This document shows positions 34,487 to 46,892 of a DNA stretch of 64,000 nucleotides, piece after piece. The position numbers and the translations under genes were made by a program. This DNA comes from Candolleomyces eurysporus (taxonomy: Eukaryota; Basidiomycota; Agaricomycetes; Agaricales; Psathyrellaceae). Every line of letters starts with the position of its first letter. Position 1 is the first letter of the stretch. The stretch is taken from NCBI GenBank assembly GCA_027579435.1, contig JANBPK010000779.1, positions 1 through 64,000 on the forward strand. The letters run 5' to 3'. The notes below the pieces were generated by a model. The model saw nothing but the letters and a program-made list of their open reading frames with translations. It made no database searches and was not told the origin of the DNA.

Positions 34487-36885
34487 TCATGATCCTCCGC
34501 CCCACTGGAGCTCCACATTTTTGACAAATGTAACTATGACCGCAGCGACCTCAGGCTTTTGGGCCTACAAACCAAAAAAAAACAGACAATGTGTCAGTTG
34601 CCGCCACAAAAAAACATGGGTAGATCACTCGCCTCCAAATCCTTAGCAAACCGGCGAAGCCAGTGAATCCACTCCGGCCAGTGGTGGAAAAGGAAACCAG
34701 CCTTATGCTGAGAGTGATCATATGCCAGGGGCAGCACCTCGCCGAGTTTTGGCCATCCATCGTTGTGGGTGAAATCAGCAACCGCATCACCAATAGCACT
34801 AACGCCAGCTATGTGCAGAAAAAATGACAGGTCGTCAATGGCTAGCCTCAAAGAAAGTCTCTGAGGTTCCGGGAGGGGAAGCTCGTCCCATGTATCCGGT
34901 ACTAAAAACAGGTTACGCCAATAATCATGATGCCAACCAGCAATTACGCACGACGGCCGAGAGGCGACAGGCATTCGATGATATGATGCATGCAGCACTC
35001 TGCGAGGTGCGTGTAAACGCGGAGAGGTGGTACAAACAGGTCCTTTGCACGACTTTCTTCTTCGAAAAAGTCGGAGAAGGATTTATGGTAGAGATGCAGA
35101 TGTATCTGGCCCTTATCGTCCTCTTCGAAGGTCATAAGGGAGCGGAGATCCGAGATCAGATTGTCTTCAGACCCGACTTCCAGGCTAAGCAGCACAGAAA
35201 CGCCAACCGCTGGAAGCTCCAGGCAAAAGGGCTTGGGCGTATCCAGGCAAGGAAAACCCCCGGCGGCATTGATGTGGTGTGCCCTGAGAAGTAGGAGAAA
35301 GTCGCGTCCGTGGTGTGTATCGATAGCTTCATACGCGTTCTTTGCATTCAAGAGAATATTTGTATACAATCTGTCGAGCGATTCGAACGGACGTGTCGTT
35401 TGTCCTACGTGGGGAGTCCAATTGAGGACGGTTCTCAATCTCTCCGCGGGCGACGTTCGACGCTCTGATATGTATTTGAACACCGTTGCGACGTAGACGA
35501 ACTGCCCCGACGCAGCTTCTACAAGGTCCTTGATGTTTTCCTCGGTGAACCATTGCGGATTGCCCATCCGTATGCCGATCACTTCGAACCTCCTCTGCAA
35601 GTACCGGCACATATCCCCAGAGGCGTCGTACTCGTCGCTGAGTCGTATGTGGTATGCCACTTGGTGTAGACGACCACCAGGTTCGAGCGCGGTACGAATG
35701 GCCCATTCGGGCCGGCTGGCGATGAAAACTCGAAAGGGGAGTTCGTTGTCGAGGATGCAGTGTTGAATAGCGTCCAACAGCTCTGCTTGTTGATCTTCAG
35801 CCTGGCGTCGAACGTCGGTGTCGACGTGTATAGGGATTAAAGTGCCGCTGGTGTTTCCATTGCACTCGTCGAGACCATCAATAAGAATGGCGTATGGAAA
35901 GGTATTCATGTCGACTTGGCCACTCCCTCGGAGGCTCTTGAAGGGGCGGACAATGAGAGCCTCCATCTGGGATTGTATGGACCGAGAGAAGATGAGAGGG
36001 TCGTGCTTCACAGCAGCAACGATGGAGTCCTGGAATAGGAGATGTTTTAATCCTATTTGATAGGCTATGGTGGCGACAATAGCCGAGGCCGTGTTGCGAG
36101 TGGGATCTGTGGAAGAAAAGAAGAAAGCCGCAGAGAGGATATCCGACCCTATGCAGCGTTCGGCTATGGTTTGCTGCAGCGCAGATTTCCCCGCACCCGC
36201 AGCCCCCGTCATGCAAAGTAAGCGCTGAACAGGCTTACGATCTTGGACCCAGTCCATGATCTCGCCAGTAACCTCGACGCGAGTGTCTTCATCGCATTTC
36301 GGAGCGTCGTACCGAGTGCTCGAATCAGGCAGAGCGTTGGGTGCGATTTTCTTCAACAGCAAATCCCAGCCTGTACAATTCAGCAACACGTGAATTTCCA
36401 TCTTGATGAAATTGACTCGACTCTGACATACCGTCAATAGACCTGTCGCCACCTGTATGGACCGTCATATTGGGGCCATCGAAGCAGTGAATATCCCCCG
36501 TTCGAAAGGCGCTGGCGCCTGGGAAGATTGAGGTGTTGCGCCCCTGGAACCCAGTTCGACTGGCGTAACGAGAGATTTGGGGTGGCTGAAGAAAATCATC
36601 TTGATTTGCAATCGATTGCGGCGGGCTTTGGGAGAAATTGGCAACTTGAATTCCATCGTTCTCGCTTCTAGATTGGCGGATTGGGAGCTGGTACCCGTGG
36701 TGTTGAGGAGTCACCGGAAGCGACAGCTCAGGGTCTGAGCGTGTTGAAGGACGATAAGATCGGGATGATTCAGCACCCTCACTCGCATCTTTGGCTGAAC
36801 CCTGTGTGCGAGATCTGTGGCCGTCACGGCTAAAAAACGAGACGAAGCGGGAGAAAACACTGCGCTTCTTTGGTCTGGGGGGCAT
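34487..36885 (-). CDS. NACHT STAND protein without C-terminal repeats (NLR copy 3)
   Basis: Four exons join in frame: 36885-36432, 36370-34952, 34901-34633 and 34564-34487, 739 residues. The first ~150 residues are basic then disordered (MPPRPKKRSVFSRFVSFF) and end in a short glycine motif (MTVHTGGDRSIDG) typical of the segment before fungal NACHT domains. The NACHT follows: Walker A MTGAAGAGKSALQQT, FFFSSTDPTRN, Walker B ILIDGLDECNG, FIASRPEWAIR, and then the winged-helix part with YHKSFSDFF. No WD40, ankyrin or TPR repeats follow; the C-terminus is a helical ~150 residue region. The last intron works only with a GC-AG pair (GAG|GCGAGT). Such short NACHT proteins are very common in mushrooms. 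Not close in sequence to the two NACHT-WD40 genes. Confidence 0.85.
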
Positions 36886-37532
36886 CGTGCGGTGCGGAGG
36901 ATTGAGTGGTGATGAGAGTAGGAACAAGGAAATGTAAAATGAACGCTCATCGGGTCCGGGCGATGACAGTTGAATGGCAGGCACGAGGCGTGTGCGGGTG
37001 CTGCTCTGCACACAAATCAAATTAGACGCCCAAGGGTGTCTAAAATAGGAAGCAGGTATGGTATATTGGGGTTGCAAAGTCAGATCTTTCAAACCATGCC
37101 AAGCCAAGAACATAAATTTCAGACAAGGGCACGAAATCCGGGAACGACATCGCGCTGCCAGAAATTTCGGTCAAGTGATATGGGAGATGGAACGAAAGTG
37201 TTATCATTACGCGGGCCTGCCGCCGCCTGGGCGCTCAAGTCCTCGAATTCTTCATCGGTTCATCTCCAGACTCCGGGCCCGAGTCTGGTAATGTTCGTGC
37301 TGGTGGAAGAGGAGGAGGAGGCGGTATATGATGGCCAGTTGGCCTGGGACTACGAATTCAACGTGATCTAGCATTACGAATTGGAGTCCTTGGACAGTCT
37401 CTGGCCCCGAGTCGAGGTGCGCAAATGGTATGCACCTATCAACCAGCATTACCACCGCCTCCGTACTTCGACCTTGAGTCGGCCGGTCACAAACAAGCCG
37501 ATGGACCGGGCTTCCACCACAAACCATCCAGT
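36886..37532. other. Upstream of NLR copy 3 and 3' flank of copy B
   Basis: No gene seen. The last ~90 bases belong to the inverted repeat with 32,870-32,960. Confidence 0.4.
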
Positions 37533-37881
37533 TCATCTACCACTGGCGTACTGCATCTGCTGCTGAGGTTGCGGTTGCTGATGCTTTGGGCCTGTCCCAA
37601 CCGTGGCACCAGTGTTGTTTTGACGAATGAGGGGCTGCCGCTCTCGTTCTGCCTCTTCTCCCGATATCAAGCCTTCGTCATCCTGCTCCTCACATGTAGG
37701 AAACCAAGAGCAGCCACACAGGTGTTGCGTGCATTCATGTCCTATCGTACAACGATATGAGAGTTGACCCAGCGATGGGATGGAGCAATGACGTACTGAG
37801 CGAGGTGAAATCGAGGCAAATGCCAGCGACAATATTGCAGCATGCGGCGACTACTAGTGATGCACATGCATCGTCTGCCAT
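37533..37881 (-). CDS. Small cysteine-rich protein, parental copy B
   Basis: Exon 1 runs from the ATG at 37881 and a single intron (donor CTCA|GTACGT, acceptor GATAG|GACATG) joins it to an exon ending at 37533, about 97 residues. The sequence runs MADDACASLVVAACCNIVAG ... HECTQHLCGCSWFPTCEE ... EERERQPLIRQ-like, with a Gln-rich tail QQPQPQQQMQYASGR. It stands head to head with SAC3, 223 bp apart, and the duplicate at 32526-32873 carries a scrap of SAC3, so this is the parent copy. Function unknown; see the duplicate for the features of the protein. Confidence 0.65.
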
Positions 37882-38104
37882 TGAAGCGAATTCTGCCAAA
37901 GATGGGCAGAAGAGAGGAGCTGCGGACAACGAGCCGTGGTCGAGACGAGCTTGATGGGACCGCCGCATTAGGACAGAAGTGGCTGTGCCATGACGATGTT
38001 TGGGCATGATTGGCAACAGCTTTCATGTTGAGCACGTCGCGCCGTGACAAGCCTGGCGTCGCATAATTATAATCTTTCTCTTCACCCTTCCCCGTCTCCC
38101 CTTC
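37882..38104. promoter_or_regulatory. Shared divergent promoter region
   Basis: These 223 bp separate the start codons of the cysteine-rich gene (minus) and SAC3 (plus) and must hold both promoters. Part of it (CATGACGATGTTTGGGCATGATTGGCAACAGCTTTCATGTT in two pieces) is conserved in the duplicate near 32,370-32,410. Confidence 0.5.
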
Positions 38105-41100
38105 ATGGAGGCGACCTTCGCCCAGCCAAAAGTCGTACGCGGTCGTGGAGGGGGAGTAGGAGGCCATTCGGGCGAATTCAGTGGTCGTGGTAGAGGATTG
38201 TCGCGGAACAAACACTGGGTAGCAGGAGAGGCGACCTCGCGCCCCACATCCACCGGTGCTGGTCCTAGCGCAGGTGGTGGCCATTCCGACGGGGAACGCT
38301 GGGACAGGGGTGCACCTCGCGGGAGAGGCAGAGGAAGAGGCGGATCGCGTGGAGGACCTCCTCGCACTTATCCCAACGCTACTCTGAACAATTCCCATTC
38401 CCCACCGAGGTTCAAACAAACACCTCGTGCCGTCCCCACCCCTGCCCCCATCGCCTTTCCTCCCTCCAACCCTGGCGCAGAAGAAGAAGGCTACAATGAC
38501 GACCCGCTCCCAATNCCCCGACGAACCGGTCCTCGAGACGCAGGAGGAGCGAGACCAGTTCTGGCAAGAGGTATCGTTCGTTCCTGATACGCGTGCAGCA
38601 AGTACTAAGAAGCTCGTAGCTCGTAGCCGCACGTGAAAGGGAGAGAAAACAGGCCATTGCAGACGGCAAGATGGACGACCCTCATATCCAAAAACCACTG
38701 GACCAGGCCATTACCATCGCTGGGACATGTCAAGATATGTGCCCCCGCTTCGAGAGATACCGCCGTGAAAGAGAGTCCAATATGTCTAAATTCGAGATGA
38801 TTCCAGGAACTAAACGAATCGATCATCGTCGAGCAATCAAGTTGTACGAGCGTGCTTCGGGAGACAAGACCATCCCGTCAGACCTTCGACCTCCCCATGT
38901 CCTGAAGAAGACTCTGGACTACCTCTTCCATGATCTCATACCGCAAGAAGGGTTGGCGGAAACGTATACTTTTGTTCGCGATCGTTCAAGGGCCGTCCGC
39001 AACGACTTCACGATGCAGCATTTGAAGGGTCCAATTGCTATCAACTGCCATGACCGCTGCGCTCGCTACCACATTCTCATCGTGCATCTCGAACGCCCAA
39101 TTTGTGATATGAACATGGAGAACCAACAACTCATGAATTGTGCGCTGTTCCTCTCATATCCTCGACATTTCGCTCACGGATAATCAGGTCTTCAAAGTTT
39201 GAAGGAATTTTATGATGACCAACGAGGCAGATACGAATCCCCAACGGAATTGGAAATGCGTGTATACCACAGGCTTATACACATCCGTGATCAACGAGAA
39301 CGACACGAAAATATTCCTGAACATATCCAAGAACACCCCGTCTTCAAGCTCACGACCGAATTCCGACTTCACGTTCAGAGCATCAGTTCACCGATCACGA
39401 GGACGTCTCCTTTGGTGGTGGACGCGAAGGCTATGGAGATTTTTGGGCGTCTGGCGGGAGTGCTGAGGGAGATGGGTAACATGGTGATGATTTACCTGGT
39501 TGCGTGTGTTCTGGAACGAGTGTTTGGGAAGGACACCATCGAGGACATTGAAAGTCTTCGAGTTGATCTCAGCATCCCGGATATCATCGACGGGACGATT
39601 ACGAGTCCTCCGCAAATTGTTGAGACTCAGGAAGAGGACGAAGAAATGCAGGAGAATGACGACGAATATGCTGATTTTCTGGACGAACCGACTGACGCAG
39701 AGACGATTGCGCCCTCAACTACCTGGCCTCCCCAAACAACGGTGAACTCTTCGCCATTTGGTGCCCAGCCAGCCTCCATTTTCGCTCCCAACCAAACAAG
39801 CTCAATTCCTCCTCAGAGTTCCGTATTTTCGGCTACACGAACGNCCCCCANGTTTCGGTATTTGGCCAACCCAGCAGCAGTCCTTCTCAGCAGACTCCTT
39901 TCCCAGCCAGCCAGCCAGCCCCAGGATCAATCTTCGGTTCCACGCCACTCGGCACCACCCCTCAGATATCTGCATTTTCGAATCTTCAGAGCACCCCGGA
40001 CAATGTGTTTGGTACTGCCAACTTTGGTGCACCCGCAAGCAGTACCACGACATCGATATTTGGTACCTTTGGTGCCGTGTCAACGCCTTCAGTGAACCAA
40101 GTGCTTGCCCCAGCACCGCAGCCAATCTTCCCCTCAACTCTTCCCACTGCAGTCCCCGCCACCCAGACAAAGCCCTTTTTCTCTGCACGTATGTATAAAT
40201 GGTCGCCTCCTTGACCTATAACTCACCTTTCTTTTTTTTAGCTCCTGTCCTCCCCACTCCCACCGTTACTCCGCCTACGGTTACTGCACCACCTCCACCA
40301 CCACCGCAACTCGTGAAGGGTAGTCTTTTCTCGACGCCTCCCGCGCCTTCGCCAGCACCGACTGGACCCTTTGCTTCAACATCTTCTTTCACAACGAATG
40401 CCCCGACAACAAATGGTTCCATTTTCGGCTCATCTGTCAATAAGCCCTTTTCTCTTAACCCCAAAGCACCCTCATTCGTGCTCCCCCCTCCCCAAAAGCT
40501 GGCGCAGTCACAGTCAGAGCCTGTGCTAGTCAATAATGAAGCGAGACATGAATTCTCAGAAGCCAAAGACACAGCGGTCCCTGTGGTGGCACCACCCCTG
40601 GCAGTGGCATCGTCGTCACTAGTTACGAGGACCAGGTCCACCTCCTCCGCCAGTTCACGTGCCTCCGGAACCCCACCACCGTTGAAAATCGACACATCCA
40701 TTTCTTCTTCAACCGCCACCCCTTCTCCTCGCGAACCACCACTACTGTCGCGCGTCCAGCCCGTGTCATTACCTTCGACCCCCACCATGGCCCCTNCCCC
40801 CGANGTGCGCTTCTCTCTCACCTTCGCGGCAACCTGGAGACTCCACCTTCTTCCTCTGCCTCGGACAGGGGATTCCTCAGTCCGCTGGCCATCCAGACTC
40901 CCCGTCCCTCTATATTCGCCCCGCCTGAACTCCAAAACTTTTCACTGCAGCTCCCCTTGGGTGTCAAGTCCTCCAGCAAGGACAAGGGCAAGGGCAAGGC
41001 ACCTTCGAATGGACTTCTTGTCACGGGTACGGAAGATCTGCCACCGGACGTGTTGCAAACTATGCAGGAGAAAGCTCTCGCGTTTGAACGTCGCGGTGTT

Positions 41101-43433
41101 GCAGTACGCGAATGTCTCCGACATTGGGTCAAGAAAGCCATTGATCGAGCGGCTTGGATCGAGGCGTGCAAGCAGAGTGAGGCGTATTCCGCGAAGATTC
41201 GGCTGCAGAGGTCGCAGCAGCAGAATGGGGACGTAGCTATTGTCAATGGTACATCGAAGGCTGCGACTACTACGAACCCGGATCGGAAACGGCGGATGGA
41301 GGAGACGACGACGGGGGCTCTGACGACGGTGTCTCCTCAGAAGAAGAGAGCGAGGAAACGCGTGCCGAGTACGTGGCAGCCTCCGATGAACGATGAAGAG
41401 CTTGCGCGGAGGCTCTACGAGGTAAGATTTGCTTTCCTATTTTTTTTTTCGTTATCATGGTTGAACTGACTATCTTACTTCCTTCTAACCCTACTCAGAG
41501 AAGGGAAGATTCAGAACGCCGCTGGGCAAAAGGATCGTATTTCCAAGTTTTCGAAACGTTGTCTAAATGCTCTTCCGCCACCACCTCCAACCCCAAATTC
41601 AACTCCAGCACCAATTCCCGGTCGTTAGTTTTATCGTCATCTCGGAATCAACGTCAGCAAGCAGCGCTACCACCCGCGATTTGGCAAATCTGGCTCTCGA
41701 CGAACCCCGTACATGACCCGACGGCTATCTGGCTGGACACCAAGTTTGGTGTACCCGACTCGGGGAGCTGGTTATCGGAGAGCGTGTTTTCGATACCCTT
41801 GGAGAAGCAGTCGGTCAGTGGGAAAGCGCATCCGGGTATTGTTGTTTTCGAGTGTTCGCCTGTGGAAGGGGTTGAGGATGAACTCGAAAAGTACGTTTGA
41901 ATTCATTCATCTGTTGTTATTGGTCGGTTGATTGATTGTGATTTTGGTTTGCAGGAAATATCGAGTTTTGGATGATTGCTCGAGGTTGAGGGATATTGTG
42001 AAGAGCTTCCCGGCACGGCGTTATTATGTCCCTTCGGTCTTGTTCATTTGTTATGTCCATAACTCGGAACCGTATGGAGAGCTTTTCGCCATGGTGAGTG
42101 AAGCTGCCTTTGGGTCGCGTTTAATGCAGGATATTGGATAGCTGACCGACTGAATGACTTTTGTGCAGGCCGATAAGTTGAAGACGAATCGGACTATCAA
42201 GGGATACAATGCTCTGACGTTGACTCAAACGGATAAAGATCCAGACGAGAAGTTGCGAGCGGCTTTGAACGGGTCGCCACTTGACATGGAGGGCGAGTTG
42301 GTGCGAGCGTTGAGCGTTCGAGGTAGGCCAACAACACATTGATATACGTTCGATGGGTACTGATTTTTTCTTCGTGACTAGACTTGTACAAGCAATTCCT
42401 GGCAGTCTTGAACCCTTTTATGTCGGAATGGAACAACTCATGCCAGAACGTCGACTACTGTACGTCTCTTCTCGCTGTGGCTCGGCTATGGGTTATTCAT
42501 TGGAGTTGTCAGTCAACTGGAAGCTTTACAACTTGCTCTTGCATATCGTTATCGATTTGTTCAAGCATGTGGCGACGGACCTTCGCCGGATATGCGAAGT
42601 TTCCGATTCAACCTCCTCGTTCGGTCTTATCGAGTTTGAGGATAATATCTTTGACGATAGCGAGTGAGTCTGCCTGCCGACTTTGTCTTTCCTGGCTTCA
42701 CGGCGACTGACCCCTTCCCATTCTAGCTCTGCCTACGACGCTGCGGAGGACTGGCTTTCATCTCTCTCGACGCAGATCGACGTCTCCCTCGTCCTTGTAG
42801 ATATCGAATCGCATCGGAAGATTGAGCAAGGTTCGTTTCATCCCCAATACCCACCGTTCGATCGATTGTAACTAACCTTCGTCCACCTCGTCCTTCAGAC
42901 TTCCCATCTCGAGCATTCCTCGATCACATCGTAGAGATTGCCCAAGCCCAGGCGGAGAGTACACTCGGGGAGGACAGGACGTACTTGGTCCTCACTGCTG
43001 ATTTGGAAGGCTCAGTTGCGGCGTTGGAAGAGTCGCTCAGCCCCCTGAGAGTCAAGCTCAGTCACCGATTGAATAATACGGCAAGAAGGTCCCCCCGACG
43101 TCGTAGCCGCTCTGTCGCAACTTCCCAGGCTAGGTACGTATACGCCTTCATCCTCACTTTACCTTCCCTTTGTATCAAGGGGCTGATCCATCTTTCACAG
43201 CCCTGAATCGAAACGTATGCGCCTTTCGACCACGTCTTCTCTCGACGGGGATGCGACTTCGCCGTTTTCGAGCCCCGTTATGAACGGACAGTTCGGTTCG
43301 CCATCGCCCAGTCCGAGTGTCACGTCCCTGCCACTGTCGGAATCGACAGCANGGGGGACAGCAGCGGATTACGGCTGCGATGTTACGGGCGCTTACGCAG
43401 GATCTGAAGAAGAAATACATACGTCCGTCGTGA
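38105..43433 (+). CDS. SAC3: SAC3/GANP-type mRNA export factor
   Basis: Sac3 is the scaffold of the TREX-2 complex, which couples transcription to mRNA export at the nuclear pore. The N-terminus is RG-rich (GRGRGRGGSRGG). After an intron (donor FWQE|GTATCG) comes the SAC3/GANP domain: TCQDMCPRFERYRRERESN, RPPHVLKKTLDYLFHDLIPQ, RDRSRAVRNDFTMQHL, NCHDRCARYHIL, then across an intron SLKEFYDDQRGRYESPTELE and VYHRLIHIRDQRERHENIP. An acidic stretch and a long FG-rich part follow (SPFGAQPASIF, NVFGTANFGAP, SIFGTFGAV, SIFGSS), as expected for nucleoporin contact. Many short introns split the C-terminal half, and the last exon ends RALTQDLKKKYIRPS at 43433. At N-marked homopolymers near 38515, 39844-39852, 40797-40804 and 43352 the frame must shift by a base to keep the protein, so these are probably sequencing errors. 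Confidence 0.88.
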
Positions 43434-44461
43434 TGACTACCCTGGTTTTTATGTTTTTCATATCACTTACTTCCCCTGTCATGACGTTCATATCTCCTTC
43501 ATTCAATGTGTTCATGTTCTGTCGTTTCGTCAATTCGTTTCTATAGTCATTCCGTACCTATTGCACTTGTATCTCTGTTATACGGTTGTTACCCTCCATT
43601 CGCGTTTGGATATATATATCTGTCCGTTTTTTCCGCTGTCCAAGTCCCCTGTTAAATATAGTAGACCAAGCAATCTCATCTTTATCCAAGGGAATAAATT
43701 CTTTGGATTTGCCCTGGATCTTCAGCGCTCATCGGGGAGCCTAGGCCTCTGCAAGTTCGCAACTGTTCATTAATGTTTCATGCAACCTGGACTGGCAGTT
43801 GGGCTTCCTTCGCGACGATAGCCCTTGGATTCAGGTGGACATGTGGCATTGGAATGTTAACGTGAGTTCACAGTACCGGTGGAAGGATTCCAAGAACCCT
43901 ACTCCATGGACCATCCGTGCTAAGTACTCCTGCTTGCGGAACACTAATTGGCATTAATCGCGGTTGAGCTTTGAATAGGCTCGCAATTTATGGTGCTTCT
44001 GGTTCTCGGATGGCGACAAGGTTCACGCTTGTACATCCTTGACGCTACCGCGTCAATCATCATCTTATTCTTATTAACTTTTCTTCCGCTTCTATTTTCT
44101 CGTAGTGTGCAGTGCGGAAGGCTGTGAGGGATGGGGTGTGTGTGTCCGCTATTTTCTCTTTCTCCTTTCGCCTGGCGGGCACCGAAGAGTTGCTGGACAA
44201 CCCGAGAGCTCATCAAAGCCAGGGATACCGCGTTCTAAAAAACGACGAGAATTTGTGATAGGGTATAATTATATTCATATGTAGTAAAACCGCTGCAAGC
44301 CCATTGTCCAAAGGAGAGTACTTATAAAAGGAACGTGTGGATCTAAAGGTCAATTAGTAGCAAAGTGTGCATATAGTAAGCAGTAGTTCAATCTGAATCC
44401 GGCTCCCCCACAATAACAACCCGACAACCAAGAAATCAATCAGCCCAAGTGAGGCACTCTA
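43434..44461. other. Intergenic between convergent SAC3 and GH16 genes
   Basis: About 1 kb with no supported gene; it should hold both 3' UTRs. Confidence 0.5.
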
Positions 44462-46892
44462 CTAGCATTTCTGCCACATCTTGACGTAGTCACTAGAGAA
44501 CATGGGGTCAGTCAGTCATTCGGGCTTTGCCAAAGAGAAGGTCGGAATGAAATGAAGACGTACACGACCATGGAGCGCCCCTCGGGATCTTGAGGCCAAG
44601 TGGGATACCATTCGTGGCGGGCTCTCCAAAATTCACCCATAGCAGCTATCGCAGAAAGAATTTGGGGTCAGTCGTCACGCTCTGAGAGAGATATAGAGGA
44701 GAATGAAACGTACTTTGTGACCCATCATACCAGGGCTTCTCCTTTCCGTCAGGGAACCACCCGTTCGTCCCACCAACGCCAACATCAAGAATCAAATAGA
44801 ACTCTATACACGGCGCAAGCATTAGTATCCATCGACGCCAGTAATGATTTATATGAACGAATGGAGAAGTGAATTGAAGATAACTCTCACTTTGATCAAA
44901 GGGTGCTGCCTTTGTGCCATTGGCCCAGATATTGTGAAGTGCGACCGTATCTGCGCCTTGCTGGACCATAGGAGGGAACTGCCCAAGCTCCCAAAATGAC
45001 TTTTTGATCCTGAGGTCGAGGAGATGATGCAGCCTGCTATCAACATAGATTCGACTGGCCATGCGGCAGCTCGTCAGGACAAGGTAACAGAGAAAGAGCA
45101 TTACTATACTCACAGGAAATCCTCGTCCCATTCCACGGCGTATGTATGGAAATCCTGGTCGTACGAGCCTCGGCGCATAGACCACCAGCCGTATGTCTTA
45201 AAGGCCCGGTTCAAAGAGTGGTCCGGTCCCCAGTTGAGGGAACCACGAACATAGTTCGTACCCCTTACGTCAAAATCAGCACACACACCGCGCACCCTCG
45301 TCGAAAAGAACGAGCTATGGTCGAAGCACTCACTGGTTCGGATATCGAGGACCGTTTCCACGGGCTTCCATTATGTCGATTTCACCTGGCGAAGGAATCC
45401 GATGAGTATCTCGATGAATTTGTGCAAGGGCTAGCGAGAGTGAACGAACCACTCATGGGCCAGCCGCCGTACACATTGTCCACGGGAAGCATCCAAATAG
45501 CGGGCCATAGCTACGCAAGAAAGCAACATCAATAAGCGAAACGCATCGGAGGGGCTAAGGAGATGCCGCACCCAGTCACTGTGTGTTCCAAAAAGAAGAG
45601 TCAGATTCCGACGTCGAAAAAGGAGGGAGGGAGAGTAATCGAAACGGATCCAAACTTACCCCGTCGGAATCTTGGCTCGAACCTCCACCCGACCGAACCG
45701 AATACTGGCACTGAGTCGTGTACTCAGTCGTGCGCTCTGGATTGGGTTGATAATGGATCCACTTGTGGCGTTGCTGACCGCGGAGCACGCCTTCTGGTAG
45801 CCTGCAACATCAAATTCTTGATCCACGCCGATAGCGCTGATATTTGTGGGCGCCGTCTTGGACTCATCGGTGTACGACGCGCCCCGGGTGATGTTGAAGG
45901 TGCAGTCCGTGATGTTGAAGACATGGCCGTCCTCTATCGCCGCTTCCCCTATCACATCTGAAGTCAAAGTCGGAGTGATGTATAAGTAACCGTTGCGGAC
46001 GTAGGAGTTTGTGGGGGAGTTCGTTGACATTTCGAATTCGCCGTTGCTTCAGTGTGCATGTATCGTATTGGAAGGGTTTGGTATGACTATGTGAGCATAC
46101 CTTGCGAGCAAAGAGTAAAGAAAGTGCACTCACCCGAAGCCACTCATATCAACTTCTCGAAAGAATTTGCCATTCTCACCAAACAGGCCTTCCTCGCTGT
46201 TAAAGTTCTCATCCATCACTGGACAAAGATTCCCTTTAAGCGTAGGGACACTCCTCCAGCCAAGGAAACAGCGAACAGCGCCTGCCGCAATCCCAAAGAA
46301 CATAACACCATAGGTCAGGAAATAGGCGATGCGGTTGTAAGGATCGCGACTCTGCAGCCACGGTTTCTCCACCGTCTTCTCCGGAGTCCACATGGTCGAC
46401 TTGGGGCGCTCGCGTTGGATCTTCAACGTCGAGTCTTGTACGGAGCTGTACAGCGTCAACGGACGAGGCTTGGGCGAGGCGAATGCTTCCCGCAACCGCA
46501 CAGAGCTGGGCCGTGTATGATCTCCAGCAGTGTTGGGCCGGCTGCCAGTGCCAAAGGAGGATTTCCGAGGCAACTCTCCATTGCTTGACGTTCGGGAGCT
46601 GAAACCACCCAGATGGCCTTGAACATCCGGGAAGGGGAATTGGTTTGGAGGAACGGTCAGGCTGCCGGATGGTGTATGTCCAGGGCTGAAGCTGGAGATG
46701 CTACCAGGAGGGGAGAGTGGGGAGCTNGGGGGTTCCAAAGGCAGGGTTGCGAGGAGTTATCGGAGGGGATTCTACATTGGACATCGATTTGGAGGTTGTC
46801 CTCGAGTGCGATGCTCCCTCTGCGACTCCATTCTCGGCAAGTTCGTTGAGGTTCGCGAATCGCAAATGTGGGGGGACAATCTTCCGGTTCAT
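44462..46892 (-). CDS. KRE6/SKN1-like beta-glucan synthesis protein (GH16)
   Basis: KRE6/SKN1 proteins are type II membrane proteins needed for cell-wall beta-1,6-glucan. The chosen ATG at 46892 opens MNRKIVPPHLRFANLNELAE. A disordered Ser/Pro cytosolic part follows, then DPYNRIAYFLTYGVMFFG and a transmembrane helix (MFFGIAAGAVRCFLG) near residue 230. The lumenal part has NCTFNITRG-like sequons, RAKIPTG, DWLWPAIWMLPVDN and the catalytic-type motif GEIDIMEARGN split across an intron. Later come YVRGSLNWGPDHSLNRAF, HTYAVEWDEDF, FYLILDVGVGGTNGWFPDG and the end DYVKMWQKC. A single N at 46727 in a G run marks a needed one-base frame change in exon 1. Several introns of about 50-60 bp split the lumenal domain. 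The next gene upstream, divergent, is a GT2 glycosyltransferase. Confidence 0.88.

Noticed and set aside
40216..40935. 239-codon minus frame, glycine-rich
   Set aside because: It is the reverse of the Pro/Ser-rich SAC3 exon and reflects its composition.
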